Of a stretch of DNA of 64,000 nt, positions 36,766-47,000 are shown one piece after another. The translations under genes and the position numbers were made by a program. The DNA lies in NCBI RefSeq assembly GCF_001426405.1, contig NZ_LMEP01000022.1, positions 208,065 to 272,064 on the forward strand, read 5' to 3'. The stretch's first letter is position 1. The number at the start of each line of letters is the position of its first letter. This stretch comes from Streptomyces sp. Root1304. GTDB lineage: Bacteria > Actinomycetota > Actinomycetes > Streptomycetales > Streptomycetaceae. The notes beneath the pieces are model-generated. The model was not told where the DNA came from, did no database searches, and saw nothing but the letters and a program-made list of their open reading frames with translations.

Positions 36766-38094
36766 TCAGGCCGCCGAAGGCTGATCACGGGTGCGGCGGT
36801 CGACGAACTGTGTGGTCAGGTGGGCGATGACGGCGGCGAGCACGATCAACGGCATCTGGTTGTACGCGTCCTCGCCGAGCAGCAGGACGGCCAGGACCGC
36901 GCTCGTCAGCGGGAGGCCGGAGACCGTGGCCGCGGCGGCGGCGAGACCGAGCGCGAGCGCGGGGGTGACACCGAATCCGGGCAGGGCCGAGCAGGCCATG
37001 GCGGCGGACGCCCCGATCAGCAGGGCGGGGAAGATGGGGCCGCCGCGCAGGCTGCCGAGGCTGATGCCCCAGGCGAGCCCCTTGCACGCGACGAGGGCGA
37101 CGAGGGCCGCGACGGACCAGTCGTGCGGGTGCGCGGCGAGTTCGCCGAGGGTCGCCTGGCCCGAGAGGGCCGCCTCCTCCGGTGAGCGGCCCGTCAGCAC
37201 CGCGTAGGCGGTGAGGCAGATTCCGGCGGCGAACGCGCAGGCCACCGTGCGTGTGGCGGTGCTGCGGGCGGTCCAGACGGCGGTGATCCGGCCGAGCTGG
37301 TGCCCGGCGCCGACGATCACGGCGACGATCACGGCGAGGGGCAGGCCCCACAGGAAGTCGCCGGCGTCGGGATTGACGTCGGGGGGCAGCGTGGGGAGCG
37401 CGAGGCCCCCGATGGAGAGCCCCGTCCACGTTCCGAAGCCGGTGAAGACGAGCGCGCCGACGGCGCTGGCCACGAGACAGGGCAGGAGGAGCAGGACGAG
37501 CTGTCCGCCGGCCAGTCCCGCCGCCTCGACGACGAGGACGGCGGCGACGAGGGGGCCGCCGAGGATGGTGGCGATGGCGGCGGTGGAGCCGGTGGTGCCG
37601 ATGACCAGGGCCGACCGCGGGTCGACGGCGGTGCGGGCGGCCCGAAGGGCGAGGAGGGCCAGGCCGCTGCCCACCGCCATCAGGGGCGCCTCCGGGCCCA
37701 GTACGACGCCGAGCGGCAGGGTCGCGAGCGCGGCGAGGGCGGCGCCGGGCAGCTCGGCCGGGCCGACCGGCGGGCCGCCGAGGCCGTTGACCGGCAGGTG
37801 TCCGCCGTGACCGCGCATGCGGGTGACGATCGGGGCCAGGATCAGTCCGGCGAGGAGGAGCGCGGGCAGGGGCCACCACCAGGGCGCCCGGTCGTGGCCC
37901 AGGGCCCGGGGAAGGCTCTCCCAGACGGCGTGCTGGAGGGTGTGCTGGAGGCCGACGAAGAAGAAGCAGGCCACGGCGATCGGTACGCCGAGGAGTACGG
38001 AGACCAGCAGCAGCTTCTGGTAGGAGCGGCTGAGCAGGAGGTTCCGTACGCCCTCCGCGTCGGGCGCGGTCGTTCCCCGCGTCTCCTCGCTCAC
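36766..38094 (-). CDS. ClC-family chloride channel/transporter
   Basis: The 442-residue membrane protein has the ClC signatures. The gating-glutamate region LPLGVVLGPEAPLMAVG gives Glu135 (GPEAP instead of the usual GREGP). GGPPVGPAELPGAAL is also present, along with the C-terminal GISLGSLRGGPIFPALLIGAS half-site. It probably exchanges chloride for protons or acts as an anion channel. The Gln-Pro-rich end has no CBS domains. The GTG at 38094 has AAGG 6 bp upstream, and the open frame before it is not family-like. It is co-transcribed with the BrkB-like gene 21 bp downstream. Confidence 0.9.
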   Translation of the reverse strand: MSEETRGTTAPDAEGVRNLLLSRSYQKLLLVSVLLGVPIAVACFFFVGLQHTLQHAVWESLPRALGHDRAPWWWPLPALLLAGLILAPIVTRMRGHGGHLPVNGLGGPPVGPAELPGAALAALATLPLGVVLGPEAPLMAVGSGLALLALRAARTAVDPRSALVIGTTGSTAAIATILGGPLVAAVLVVEAAGLAGGQLVLLLLPCLVASAVGALVFTGFGTWTGLSIGGLALPTLPPDVNPDAGDFLWGLPLAVIVAVIVGAGHQLGRITAVWTARSTATRTVACAFAAGICLTAYAVLTGRSPEEAALSGQATLGELAAHPHDWSVAALVALVACKGLAWGISLGSLRGGPIFPALLIGASAAMACSALPGFGVTPALALGLAAAAATVSGLPLTSAVLAVLLLGEDAYNQMPLIVLAAVIAHLTTQFVDRRTRDQPSAA

Positions 38095-38431
38095 GCCGTG
38101 CCTTCGGGTCGGCCGCCCGGAGGCAGGACGGGTCCCGCGCAGGCCGACGCCGCCGCCGCGGCGGGCCGTGCGGGCCTCCGCCGCTCTGTCCGGTCGAACA
38201 GCACCGCACCCTCCCGGGAAAGCCGAACGGTCGTCGTCCCCCCAGTGAAAGGGGTCTGACGGGGTCTCGCATCCGGGCCGGGCGCGAGCGGGCCGCCGGA
38301 CCGCGGCCAGGCATGGTGGTCCGGACGCGGCCGACCGGTCGCGAGGCGGACACCGGCGCCGACACCGACACCCGTACGGGACCGGCCAGCGGCACCCACC
38401 CCAACCCAGGCCCGCCCACGCACCCTCACGG

Positions 38432-38461
38432 GCACCCGCACCCGCACCCGCACCCGCACCC
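38432..38461. repeat. GCACCC x5 hexanucleotide repeat
   Basis: There are five perfect contiguous copies, with looser copies to the left. Confidence 0.95.
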
Positions 38462-38708
38462 CGACGAAACACCGTTCCCTCCCCACCCGGATACAGCCAA
38501 CAGCCCGGACACGGCCGGGACGTCACAGCGCGCGGCCCGGAAAAGCCGTGCGGCGTCTGCGATCCGGCGGGCTCGGCGGTGGCCGCTGTCGCACAAGGAT
38601 CGTCCGGGTGTCACGGTGCCGTCACAGAGCCGTCGTCGCCCCATCGCACTCGGCGGACGCAGGTTGGCCTGAATCCATGACACTCGATCCCCCGCGCCCG
38701 TCCCGTCG

Positions 38709-38737
38709 TTGATCACGTCCGCCGCGCCTCACATACT
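38709..38737 (+). promoter_or_regulatory. Probable housekeeping promoter of the S8 protease
   Basis: TTGATC (38709-38714), a 17-bp spacer and CATACT (38732-38737) resemble a sigma-70/HrdB promoter. A leader of about 75 nt follows to the TTG start. Confidence 0.55.
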
Positions 38738-38817
38738 GCGCTGACCGGCGACGGGCGCCATCGCGCCCCCGGTCCGGAACCGACCACTCGACCTCATCCC
38801 AAGCTCCTGGGGGAGAC

Positions 38818-41800
38818 TTGCGCGCACACGTGCACAGAGCACGCGCCTTCACCATCGCGGCGGCCACTTCGGTGGCGCTCGTGGCAGGCATGACCGGCCC
38901 GACGGCGGCCATCGCCGCGAACACGACGGCCGCACCGGACACCCCGCGCCTCGACGGCAGCCGGCGGATCCCGCTCATCACCGGCGACCGCGTCGTGGTG
39001 GACGGCACCGGCCGGATGGTGGGCTTCGAGTCCGCCCCCGGCCGTGAACACATACCCGTGCAGGTGCAGCGCACGGCGGGCCACACGCTGGTGGTCCCCG
39101 CCGACGCGCAGCGCCTCATCGCCTCGGGCGTACTGGACCAGCGGCTCTTCGACCTCGATGTGCTCGGCGACCCGCGGCTGCGCAAGAGCCACAGCGCGGG
39201 CCTCAAGCTGATCGTGCAGTACGAAGGGGGTGCCGCCGCCGCCCGCGCCGAGGTGCGTACGGCCGGTGACACCCAGCTGCGGCGGACGTTCCCGAGCATC
39301 AACGCCGACGCCATCCGCACCTCGCAGGACGACGTGGCCCGGGTCTGGGACGCCCTCACCGACCGGGAGCGGACCGGCGCGCGCGCCGTCGCCTCCGGCA
39401 TCGCCAAGGTGTGGCTGGACGGGGTGCGCGGCGCGCGCCTGGACCGCAGTGTCCCGCAGATCGGCGCCGACCGGGCCTGGCAGTCCGGGTACGACGGCGC
39501 GGGCGTGAAGATCGCCGTCCTCGACACCGGTGTCGACAAGACCCACGACGACCTCAGGACCCAGGTCGTCGGCGAGAAGAACTTCTCCGCCGCGGCCGAC
39601 GCGGTGGACCGCGTCGGGCACGGCACCCATGTCGCGTCCATCGCCGTCGGCACCGGCGCCAAGTCCGGCGGCCGGTTCAAGGGCGTCGCCCCCGGCGCCA
39701 AGGTGATCAGCGGAAAGGTCCTCGACGACGAGGGCTACGGGGACGACTCCGCCGTCATCGCGGGCATGGAGTGGGCCGCCGCCGAGGGCGCGGACGTGGT
39801 CAACCTCAGCCTCGGCGGTCCGGACTCCCCCGGCGTCGACCCGCTGGAGGCCATGGTCGACAAGCTCTCCGCCGAGAAGGGCATCCTCTTCGCCATCGCG
39901 GCCGGCAACGACGGCGAGACCGGCGCGTCGTCGGTCGGCTCGCCGGGCAGCGCGGACGCCGCGCTCACCGTCGGCGCCGTCGACAAGGACGACCGGCTGG
40001 CACCGTTCTCCAGCACCGGCCCGCGCGTCGGTGACGGCGCGGTCAAGCCGGACGTGACCGCGCCGGGCGTGGCCATCGCCGCGGCCGCCGCCTCCGGCAG
40101 CCTGATCGACCTGCGCCCCGGCACCCCGCACCCCGCACCCGGGTACCTGCAGATCGACGGCACCTCCATGGCGACGCCGCACGTCGCCGGCGCGGCCGCG
40201 ATCCTGAAGCAGAAGCACCCGGACTGGAAGTCCGTCGAACTCAAGGGCGCGCTCACCGGTTCCACCAAGGGCGGCGACTACACCGCCTTCGAGCAGGGCA
40301 CGGGCCGGATCCAGGTCGACAAGGCGCTCGACCAGAGCGTGATCGCCGAGCCGGTGTCGCTGAACTACGGCACGGCGCTCTGGCCGCACACCGACGACAA
40401 GCCCGTCACCAAGAAGCTCGCCTACCGCAACCTCGGGACCGCCGACGTCACCCTCGACCTGTCGGTGTCGACCCTCGACCCGGCGGGCAAGCCGGCCCCT
40501 GCGGGCTTCTTCGCCCTCGGCTCCTCGAAGGTGACCGTGCCCGCGGGCGGCACGGCCGAGGTCGACCTCGTCGCGGACACCCGGATCGGTGAGGCCGACG
40601 GCACGTACTCGGGCTACGTCACCGCCTCCTCGGCGGGCCAGTCGGTGCGTACGGCCGCGGTGGCCGTGCGCGAGGCCGAGTCGTACGAGCTGACGCTGCG
40701 GACGGTCGGCCGTGACGGCGCCGACGCGCAGAACTTCTCCAGCACCCTGACGGGCGTCAGCGGTCCCGCCGCGGGCTTCCAGGCGCGCGTCGACAACGAG
40801 CCGGGCATCCACACGATCCGTGTGCCCAAGGGCACGTACACCTTCAACTCGGCCGTCTACCAGGACCCGTCGGACTACACCGCGGGCACCGACTGGATCG
40901 CCCAGCCGAAGCTGGACGTCACCGGCGACACCTCGGTCGTCGCCGACGCCCGCACCACCAAGCCGGTGGACCTGACGGTGCCCGGCATCGACCGGGCCGA
41001 CTACGGCGGCACGTACTACGAGGTCGACACCGACATCGGCCGCGTCGGCAACGGCTGGGTCCTCAGGGGTTTCACGGGCTTCCGCACCGCGCACCTCGGT
41101 CCGGCGGTCACCGACGGCACCCTCCTCCAGACCTGGGACGCCCACTTCATCAAGGACGCCACGAGCCAGTACTCGGTGGCCTTCGGCGGCAGGACCAGCA
41201 AGGTGACGACCGGCTACACCAAGCACGTGAAGGCGAACGAGCTGGCCACGCTCAAGGTCGGTCTCGGCTCCTCCGTGCCCGGGAAGTCCGTCCTGGCCTC
41301 CCCGTACGCCCATCTGCCGGGCGCGCCGGAGGGCAACGGCTACTCCGCACCGCAGGCGGCGCCGGGGACGCGCACCTTCTACGTCTCCACCGCGGACGGC
41401 GTCTCCTGGCTCACCCGGCTCAACCAGCTGGGCGAGCCCGACCAGTGGGGCTACCCGGCCTTCGAGGGTGCCTACGAGATGCTCCGCCCGAAGCGCTACG
41501 AGACCGGCCGGACGTACCGGGAGACCTTCAACACCGGTGTCTTCGGCCCGCTCCTCGGTGAGCGCATGGGCGTCTTCCGTACGGCTCCGGACCCGGCGAC
41601 CGGCCAGCAGCAGCTCGTCGGCGCCGTGCCGCTGGTCGCCGACGGCAAGGGCAACGTGGGCACCGTTCCGTACTCCTCCGTCACGTCGACGCTCTACCGC
41701 GACGGTGTGAAGGTCGGCTCGAACGACGACCCGCTGAGCGGTTCCGCGCCCTTCTCGGTCGACGGCGCCGACGCCGAGTACCGCCTCGTCACGTCCGTGG

Positions 41801-42189
41801 AACGCCCGTCGGGCGTCTCCACCGTCTCCACCCGGATCGAGACCGGCTTCACGTTCCGCTCGAAGCAGGTCGCGGAGACCACGGCGCTGCCCGTGTCCAC
41901 GGTCCGCTTCGCGGCCCCCGTCGACCTCGCCACGCGCGCTCCTGAGCACGCGACGGTCCTGGTCCCGGTGACCGTGCAGGGCTCGGCGGCCGGCCGGAAC
42001 CTCAAGTCGCTCTCCGTGAAGGTGAGTTACGACGACGGGAAGACGTGGAAGGCCGTCCAGGTCCGCAACGGCGGCATCTCCGTGAAGAACCCGGCGAAGG
42101 ACAGCGCCCTCTCGCTCTCCGCCGTGATCACGGACAAGCAGGGCAACACGTCGACGCTGACGATCCACAACGCGTGGTTCGGCAAGTGA
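38818..42189 (+). CDS. Secreted subtilisin-like (S8) serine protease
   Basis: The 1123-residue extracellular protease has a signal peptide (AFTIAAATSVALVAGMTG, cleavage near AIA-AN at about residue 34) and a propeptide to about 205. The catalytic domain spans about 205-500 with triad Asp236 (VLDTGVD), His268 (GHGTHVAS) and Ser450 (GTSMATPHVAG), plus oxyanion Asn364 (AAGNDG). After residue 510 come several beta-rich modules (KKLAYRNLGTADVTLDLS and others) up to the end, typical of large Streptomyces subtilases. The TTG start at 38818 is preceded by GGGGGAG at 3-4 bp. There is no sortase motif, so it is probably free. A strong hairpin terminates it at 42238-42279. Confidence 0.96.
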   Translation: MRAHVHRARAFTIAAATSVALVAGMTGPTAAIAANTTAAPDTPRLDGSRRIPLITGDRVVVDGTGRMVGFESAPGREHIPVQVQRTAGHTLVVPADAQRLIASGVLDQRLFDLDVLGDPRLRKSHSAGLKLIVQYEGGAAAARAEVRTAGDTQLRRTFPSINADAIRTSQDDVARVWDALTDRERTGARAVASGIAKVWLDGVRGARLDRSVPQIGADRAWQSGYDGAGVKIAVLDTGVDKTHDDLRTQVVGEKNFSAAADAVDRVGHGTHVASIAVGTGAKSGGRFKGVAPGAKVISGKVLDDEGYGDDSAVIAGMEWAAAEGADVVNLSLGGPDSPGVDPLEAMVDKLSAEKGILFAIAAGNDGETGASSVGSPGSADAALTVGAVDKDDRLAPFSSTGPRVGDGAVKPDVTAPGVAIAAAAASGSLIDLRPGTPHPAPGYLQIDGTSMATPHVAGAAAILKQKHPDWKSVELKGALTGSTKGGDYTAFEQGTGRIQVDKALDQSVIAEPVSLNYGTALWPHTDDKPVTKKLAYRNLGTADVTLDLSVSTLDPAGKPAPAGFFALGSSKVTVPAGGTAEVDLVADTRIGEADGTYSGYVTASSAGQSVRTAAVAVREAESYELTLRTVGRDGADAQNFSSTLTGVSGPAAGFQARVDNEPGIHTIRVPKGTYTFNSAVYQDPSDYTAGTDWIAQPKLDVTGDTSVVADARTTKPVDLTVPGIDRADYGGTYYEVDTDIGRVGNGWVLRGFTGFRTAHLGPAVTDGTLLQTWDAHFIKDATSQYSVAFGGRTSKVTTGYTKHVKANELATLKVGLGSSVPGKSVLASPYAHLPGAPEGNGYSAPQAAPGTRTFYVSTADGVSWLTRLNQLGEPDQWGYPAFEGAYEMLRPKRYETGRTYRETFNTGVFGPLLGERMGVFRTAPDPATGQQQLVGAVPLVADGKGNVGTVPYSSVTSTLYRDGVKVGSNDDPLSGSAPFSVDGADAEYRLVTSVERPSGVSTVSTRIETGFTFRSKQVAETTALPVSTVRFAAPVDLATRAPEHATVLVPVTVQGSAAGRNLKSLSVKVSYDDGKTWKAVQVRNGGISVKNPAKDSALSLSAVITDKQGNTSTLTIHNAWFGK

Positions 42190-42237
42190 GGCTGCCCGGG
42201 TGAACACGTGAACGCGTGATCGCATGACCGGGCGATC

Positions 42238-42279
42238 GGGGGCCGGGCATCAGGGGAACACCTCTGATCCCCGGCCCCC
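42238..42279 (+). terminator. Cruciform-like terminator after protease gene
   Basis: GGGGGCCGGG at 42238-42247 pairs with the CCCCGGCCCCC region at 42269-42279. An inner ATCAGGGG / CCTCTGAT arm surrounds AACA. Confidence 0.8.
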
Positions 42280-42370
42280 GGTCGTCGTGTGCCGCGTCTC
42301 GTGTCTTGTTCCCGCCACTCGCCGGGGGCCGGACGGAGATCACCGTTTCCTTCGACCCGGGTGGTCGTTG

Positions 42371-42405
42371 CACCCAAAGATCCATTGGGGTGACAACGCG
42401 TCACC
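42371..42405. promoter_or_regulatory. Overlapping inverted repeats before the NRPS operon
   Basis: CACCCAA (42371-42377) pairs with TTGGGGTG (42385-42392) with one bulge. GGTGAC (42389-42394) pairs with GTCACC (42400-42405) over 5 bp. They lie 26-60 bp before the thioesterase start. They are candidate operators for the biosynthetic operon; no regulator gene is adjacent. Confidence 0.4.
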
Positions 42406-42430
42406 AGCGAGTCGAAAGTATGTGCCTTCA

Positions 42431-43183
42431 GTGAGCCTCACCACCGAAGACCTGTGGTTCTCCCCCGACCGTCCCGTGGCAGCCCGTCACCACACCCGGC
42501 TCTTCTGCCTTCCGCACGGCGGGGCGGACGGGTCGGTCTTCCGGTCCTGGCAGGCCATGGTGGACCCCGGGATCGAGGTCGTGCCCGTACACCTGCCGGG
42601 GCGCGGAATGCGCATGGCGGAGCCCCCCGAGAGCTCGTTGACCCGACTCGGCGAGCGTCTCACCGGCCCGGTCGCCCGCCGCGCCGACGACCTTCCCTAC
42701 GTGCTGTTCGGCCACAGCATGGGAGCGCTGCTCGCCTACGAGCTCGGCCTCGCCCTCCAGGACGGCCCCCGCCCGCCGGCCGCCGTGATCGTGTCCGGCG
42801 CCGTCCCGCCGCACGTGACCCGTCGCACCGAGACCATGCACCTCCTCCCGGACGGCGAGTTCCTGGACAGGCTCGGTGCCCTGGGCGGAATCCCGCCGGA
42901 GCTCCTCGCGGAGGAGGAGTGGCTGGAGCTCTTCCTGCCCGTGCTGCGCGCCGACTTCGAGGCAGCCGAGACCTACCGCACCGGGAACGCGCTCTCCCCC
43001 GCCGTACGGCTGATCGCGCTCGGCGGCGCCGACGACCCGGCGGCACCGCCCGCCGACGTGGAGCGGTGGCGCGAGCTGGGGACCGAGGTGACCGTACGGA
43101 TCTTCCCCGGCGCCCACTTCTTCCCCTTCGAGTCGACCGCCGAGGTCCTCGCCCTCGTGTCGGACGCCTGCCCTTCCCGTTGA
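42431..43183 (+). CDS. Type II thioesterase
   Basis: The 250-residue alpha/beta hydrolase of the GrsT/SrfAD class has RLFCLPHGGADGSVFRSW near the N-terminus. The nucleophile elbow is GHSMG with Ser96, the acid is near Asp201 (ALGGADDPA), and the catalytic His229 lies in FPGAHFFPF. Such enzymes clear mis-primed or stalled thioesters from carrier proteins, and in modules without a release domain may also free the product. Because the NRPS nearby has no TE domain, off-loading by this protein is plausible. GTG starts at 42431 and 42422 are both in frame. It is the first gene of the three-gene biosynthetic unit. Confidence 0.9.
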   Translation: MSLTTEDLWFSPDRPVAARHHTRLFCLPHGGADGSVFRSWQAMVDPGIEVVPVHLPGRGMRMAEPPESSLTRLGERLTGPVARRADDLPYVLFGHSMGALLAYELGLALQDGPRPPAAVIVSGAVPPHVTRRTETMHLLPDGEFLDRLGALGGIPPELLAEEEWLELFLPVLRADFEAAETYRTGNALSPAVRLIALGGADDPAAPPADVERWRELGTEVTVRIFPGAHFFPFESTAEVLALVSDACPSR

Positions 43184-43260
43184 CCGGCACCCTCCCCCGT
43201 GCCGGTACCAGCGCCCCCACTCGTCCCCCCACCCGCTCCCTTCGCCGGGTGAGTCAAGGA

Positions 43261-44049
43261 ATGTTCAACGTGAGCAACAAGGCTGTACGACAAGGCCGTT
43301 ACGGCATCGACGGACCGGGCTGGATGGCAGCCCTCGGCGGCGGTGTCCTGGCGCCGCTCGCGGCGGTCGCCGCGGGCGCGCCCCGTTGGCTGCTGCGGAT
43401 CCCCCCACTGCTGGCCGTCCCGGCCGGGCTGTATCTGCACGCGACCGCGCGGGGCAAGTTCCTCGTCTGGGAGGAGCAGTTGGACGCGCTCGGCCTGCGG
43501 GGTGACGAACAGGTCCTGGACCTGGGCTGCGGGCGCGGAGCGGTCCTGACGGCGGTGGCGCACCGGGTGCCGAAGGGCCGGGTCACCGGCGTCGACCTCT
43601 GGCGTTCGGTCGACCAGTCCGGCAACACCGAGAGCGCCACGGCGGACAACGCCCGGCGCGAGCGGGTCGCCGACCGGGTCGAACTGGTCACCGCCGACAT
43701 GAGGAGCCTTCCCTTCCTGGACGATCAGTTCGATCTGGTGGTGTCCAGCATGGCGATCCACAACATCGTGGGCGCAGAGGGCCGCGAGGAGGCCGTACGG
43801 GAGGCCTACCGCGTCCTCAGGCCGGGCGGGCGGCTGCTCGTCGCCGACATCTTCCACGCCCCGCGCTACCTCGACGTGCTGCGTGCGGCGGGCGCGGTGA
43901 ACGCCACCCGCACCGACGCCGGCCCGCGGATGTGGTGGAGCGGTCCTTGGGTCCGGACCCAGCTGGTGAGCGCGGAGAAGCCGGACGTGGACGAGGGCGA
44001 CCACGACAGCGAAGGCGCCGGAGCGCGCGACGGGGAGCCGCAGGCATGA
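43261..44049 (+). CDS. SAM methyltransferase with N-terminal membrane hairpin
   Basis: In this 262-residue protein, residues 20-60 contain two hydrophobic stretches (GWMAALGGGVLAPLAAVAAG and WLLRIPPLLAVPAGLYL). A class I methyltransferase follows, with VLDLGCGRGAVLTAVA and VTGVDLWRSVDQSGN, then LVVSSMAIHNIVG and RVLRPGGRLLVAD. The acidic tail ends EGDHDSEGAGARDGEPQA. The stop overlaps the NRPS ATG (ATGA), so it is co-translated with it. O-, N- or carboxyl-methylation of the NRPS product is inferred; the membrane hairpin fits a lipidic substrate. An alternative GTG at 43270 has a better-spaced AAGGA. Confidence 0.88.
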   Translation: MFNVSNKAVRQGRYGIDGPGWMAALGGGVLAPLAAVAAGAPRWLLRIPPLLAVPAGLYLHATARGKFLVWEEQLDALGLRGDEQVLDLGCGRGAVLTAVAHRVPKGRVTGVDLWRSVDQSGNTESATADNARRERVADRVELVTADMRSLPFLDDQFDLVVSSMAIHNIVGAEGREEAVREAYRVLRPGGRLLVADIFHAPRYLDVLRAAGAVNATRTDAGPRMWWSGPWVRTQLVSAEKPDVDEGDHDSEGAGARDGEPQA

Positions 44050-47000
44050 ACCCTTCCGCCCCCTTCCCCGAGGCGTACGGCCGACGGCCGGGCAGTCTCG
44101 TCGACCTGCTGAGGTCGCGGGCCGAGCGGCAGCCCGACCGGCTCGCGTACGTCCTGCTCGACAGCCACGGCGCGGAGGACACCCGACTCACCTACGCCCA
44201 ACTCGACCACCGCGCCCGCGTGGTGGCGGCGACGCTGCAGGAGGAGGTCAAGACCGGGGACCGGGTCCTGATCCTGCACACGCCCGGCGCCGGCTACCTG
44301 AGCGCGTACTTCGGCTGCCTCTATGCCGGGGCCGTCGCCGTACCGTGCTATCCGCCGCACGCCCGGAGCCTCACCCGGCTGCGGGCCGTCGCCGCGGACG
44401 CGGCGCCCGCCGCCGCCCTGCTGGGCGACCGCATCACGCCCGGGGCCCGCCGGCAGCTCCTCGACGCACCCGAGCTGCGGGCCGTCACCTTACTCCCGAA
44501 CGACGCCCTCACCGCCGACGCCGAGCAGTGGACCGACCCGCTCGTCGGCACCGACAGCCTCGCGTTCCTGCAGTACACCTCGGGCAGCACCGCCGCGCCG
44601 AAGGGCGTGATGGTCTCGCACGGCAACCTCCTGCACAACTCCGCTCAGATCCAGCGGCGCATCCGGACGTCCGAGGACTCCGTCAGTGTGAGCTGGCTCC
44701 CTCCGTACCACGACATGGGACTCATCGGCGGGATCCTGCAGCCCCTCGTCGCCGGCTTCCCCGCGGTCCTGATGGCGCCGGGCACCTTCGTCCTGGACCC
44801 CGTCCAGTGGCTGCGCGCGCTCTCCACCTACGGGGCGACGAACTCCCCGACGCCGCCGTTCGGCCTGGACCTCTGCGTCGAGCGGGTCGACCCCGCCGTC
44901 CACGAGCCCCTGGACCTGAGCCGCCTGGAGAGCGTCATCATCGGCGCGGAGCCCGTACGGGCGTCGGCGCTGGACCGGTTCGCCGGGCACTTCGCCCCCT
45001 GGGGGCTGCGCCGGGACGCCCTGCGGCCCAGCTTCGGACTCGCCGAGGCCACCCTGATGGTGTCCTGCGGGACGCACCTGACCCGTTCGACCTCCGTCAC
45101 GGTCGACGCGCCCACCCTGGAGGCGCACCGCGTCGTCCCGGGCGGCGACGACGACCCCGGGGCCGTGGGCGACGGGCCCGCCCGGAGCCGGGACATCGTC
45201 GGGTGCGGTTCCACCGTCGACGGGCAGCGGCTGGTCGTCGTCGATCCGGCCACCGGGAACCTCTGCGGACCCGACCGGGTCGGCGAGATCTGGGTGGGCG
45301 GCCCGAGCGTCGCCCGCGGCTACTGGGGGCGCTCGGACGAGAGCGAGGCGGCCTTCGAGGCCGAACTCCCCACCGGAGAGGGACCGTTCCTCCGGACGGG
45401 CGACCTGGGGTTCCTGCGCGACGGCGAGCTGTTCGTGACCGGCCGCAGCAAGGACCTGATCATCGTCCGGGGCCGCAACCTCTACCCGCAGGACATCGAA
45501 CGCTGCGCGGAGCGCGCCCATCCCGCCCTGCAGGCCAACTCCTCGGCCGCCGTGGCCGTCGACGACGACGGAACGGAACAGCTGTCGCTCGTCGCCGAGG
45601 TCCGGCGCGGGGCGGACCTGCCACCCGCCGCAGAGGTCGCCCAGCGGCTAAGCCGGGCGATCGCCGCGGAGTTCGACGTACGGCTCCACCGGCTGGTCCT
45701 CGTCCGCACCGGCACCATCCCCAAGACCTCCAGCGGCAAGATCCAGCGCAGGGCCACCCGGCAGGCCCTCCTCGACGGCGGCCTCACCGTCGTCGGCGAG
45801 TGGACCGCCGGTTCCGACCGGGGACCCGACCGGACCGTCGACGACGACCGCCGGACCGGCGCCGTCGAGGCCTATCTCGGCGACCTGGTGGCGACCCTGA
45901 TGACGGATCGATCGGACGGACCGGATCGCGAACGCCCGCTGCTCGACCTCGGGTTGGACTCGCTCGCGACGCTGCGCCTCGTCGGCCGGGTCGAGCGCGA
46001 CCTCGGCGTGGACGTGTCCGAGGACGTGTTCGACGGCGATCCGACGATCGCCACGCTGGCGGCCGTCGTCGCCGAACGGCACCGGGGTCGACTCCCCCTC
46101 GACGAGGCGGGCCGGCTGCTTCGGGCCGAGACCCCGGCCGCCCTCGGCACGATGCCCGCTTCGCCGCAGGTCACCGCCGACGCCGCCCCGGACACCCCCG
46201 CGGGCGCCACCGCGGCGGACCCGGCCGTCCTGCCGGACGCGCCCTTCCCCCAGACCGACACCCAGCAGGCCTACTGCCTCGGCCGCACGGGCGCCTTCGA
46301 GCTGGGGAACGTCTCCACCCACGTCTATCTGGAGTTCGACGCCCCCACTCTCGACCTGCCCCGCTTCGAGCACGCCTGGCGGCGGGTGATCGACCGGCAC
46401 GAGATGCTGCGCGCCGTGATGCTGCCCGAGACCAACGAGCAGCGGATCCTCCCCGAGGTGCCCCCGTACGAGATCCGGGTGACCGATCTCCGAGGCCGCG
46501 AACACCAGGAGGTGGAGGCCGAGTTGGCGTCCGTCCGGGAGCGGCTGTCCCACGAGGTGCGTCCGGCCGACCAGTGGCCGCTGTTCGAGGTCGCCGCCAC
46601 CCGGCTCGACGACGGCCTGCGGGTCCACCTCAGCGTGGACTCGCTCATCGCCGACTTCTCCTCAGGACGGCTCCTGTTCGACGACCTGTCGCGCTTCTAC
46701 GAGGAGCCGGACGCACAGCCCCCGGCGCCGGAGAAGTCGTTCCGCGATCACGTGCGCGCCGAAGGGGAGCGCAAGGAGGGTGCCGCGTACCGGCGCTCGC
46801 GCGACCACTGGTGGAGCAGGCTGCCCCAACTTCCCCCCGCTCCGCAGCTGCCCGGGGCCGCCCGCGCCGGTGCGATCGAGCGGCCCCGGTTCACCCGGCG
46901 GGAGACCACGCTGCCCGCCGAGCTGTGGCAGGGACTCAAGGAGCGGGCCGGCCGGGCCGGACTCACCCCGACCGGGCTGCTGCTCGCCGCGTACGCCGAG

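Larger units (their letters stand above)
38095..38817. other. 723-bp intergenic region
   Basis: No supported gene lies here. It holds the GCACCC microsatellite (38432-38461) and a promoter for the protease (38709-38737). The frame from 38313 is His/Pro/Thr repeat translated from simple sequence and is not taken as a gene. The left part is ordinary GC-rich spacer. Confidence 0.7.

Noticed and set aside
38313..38672. 119-codon His/Pro/Thr-rich frame
   Set aside because: Mostly translated microsatellite, with no ribosome site and no family.
38794..42225. Long open frame antisense to the S8 protease
   Set aside because: Shadow frame with no recognisable domain; the sense protein has signal peptide and catalytic triad.
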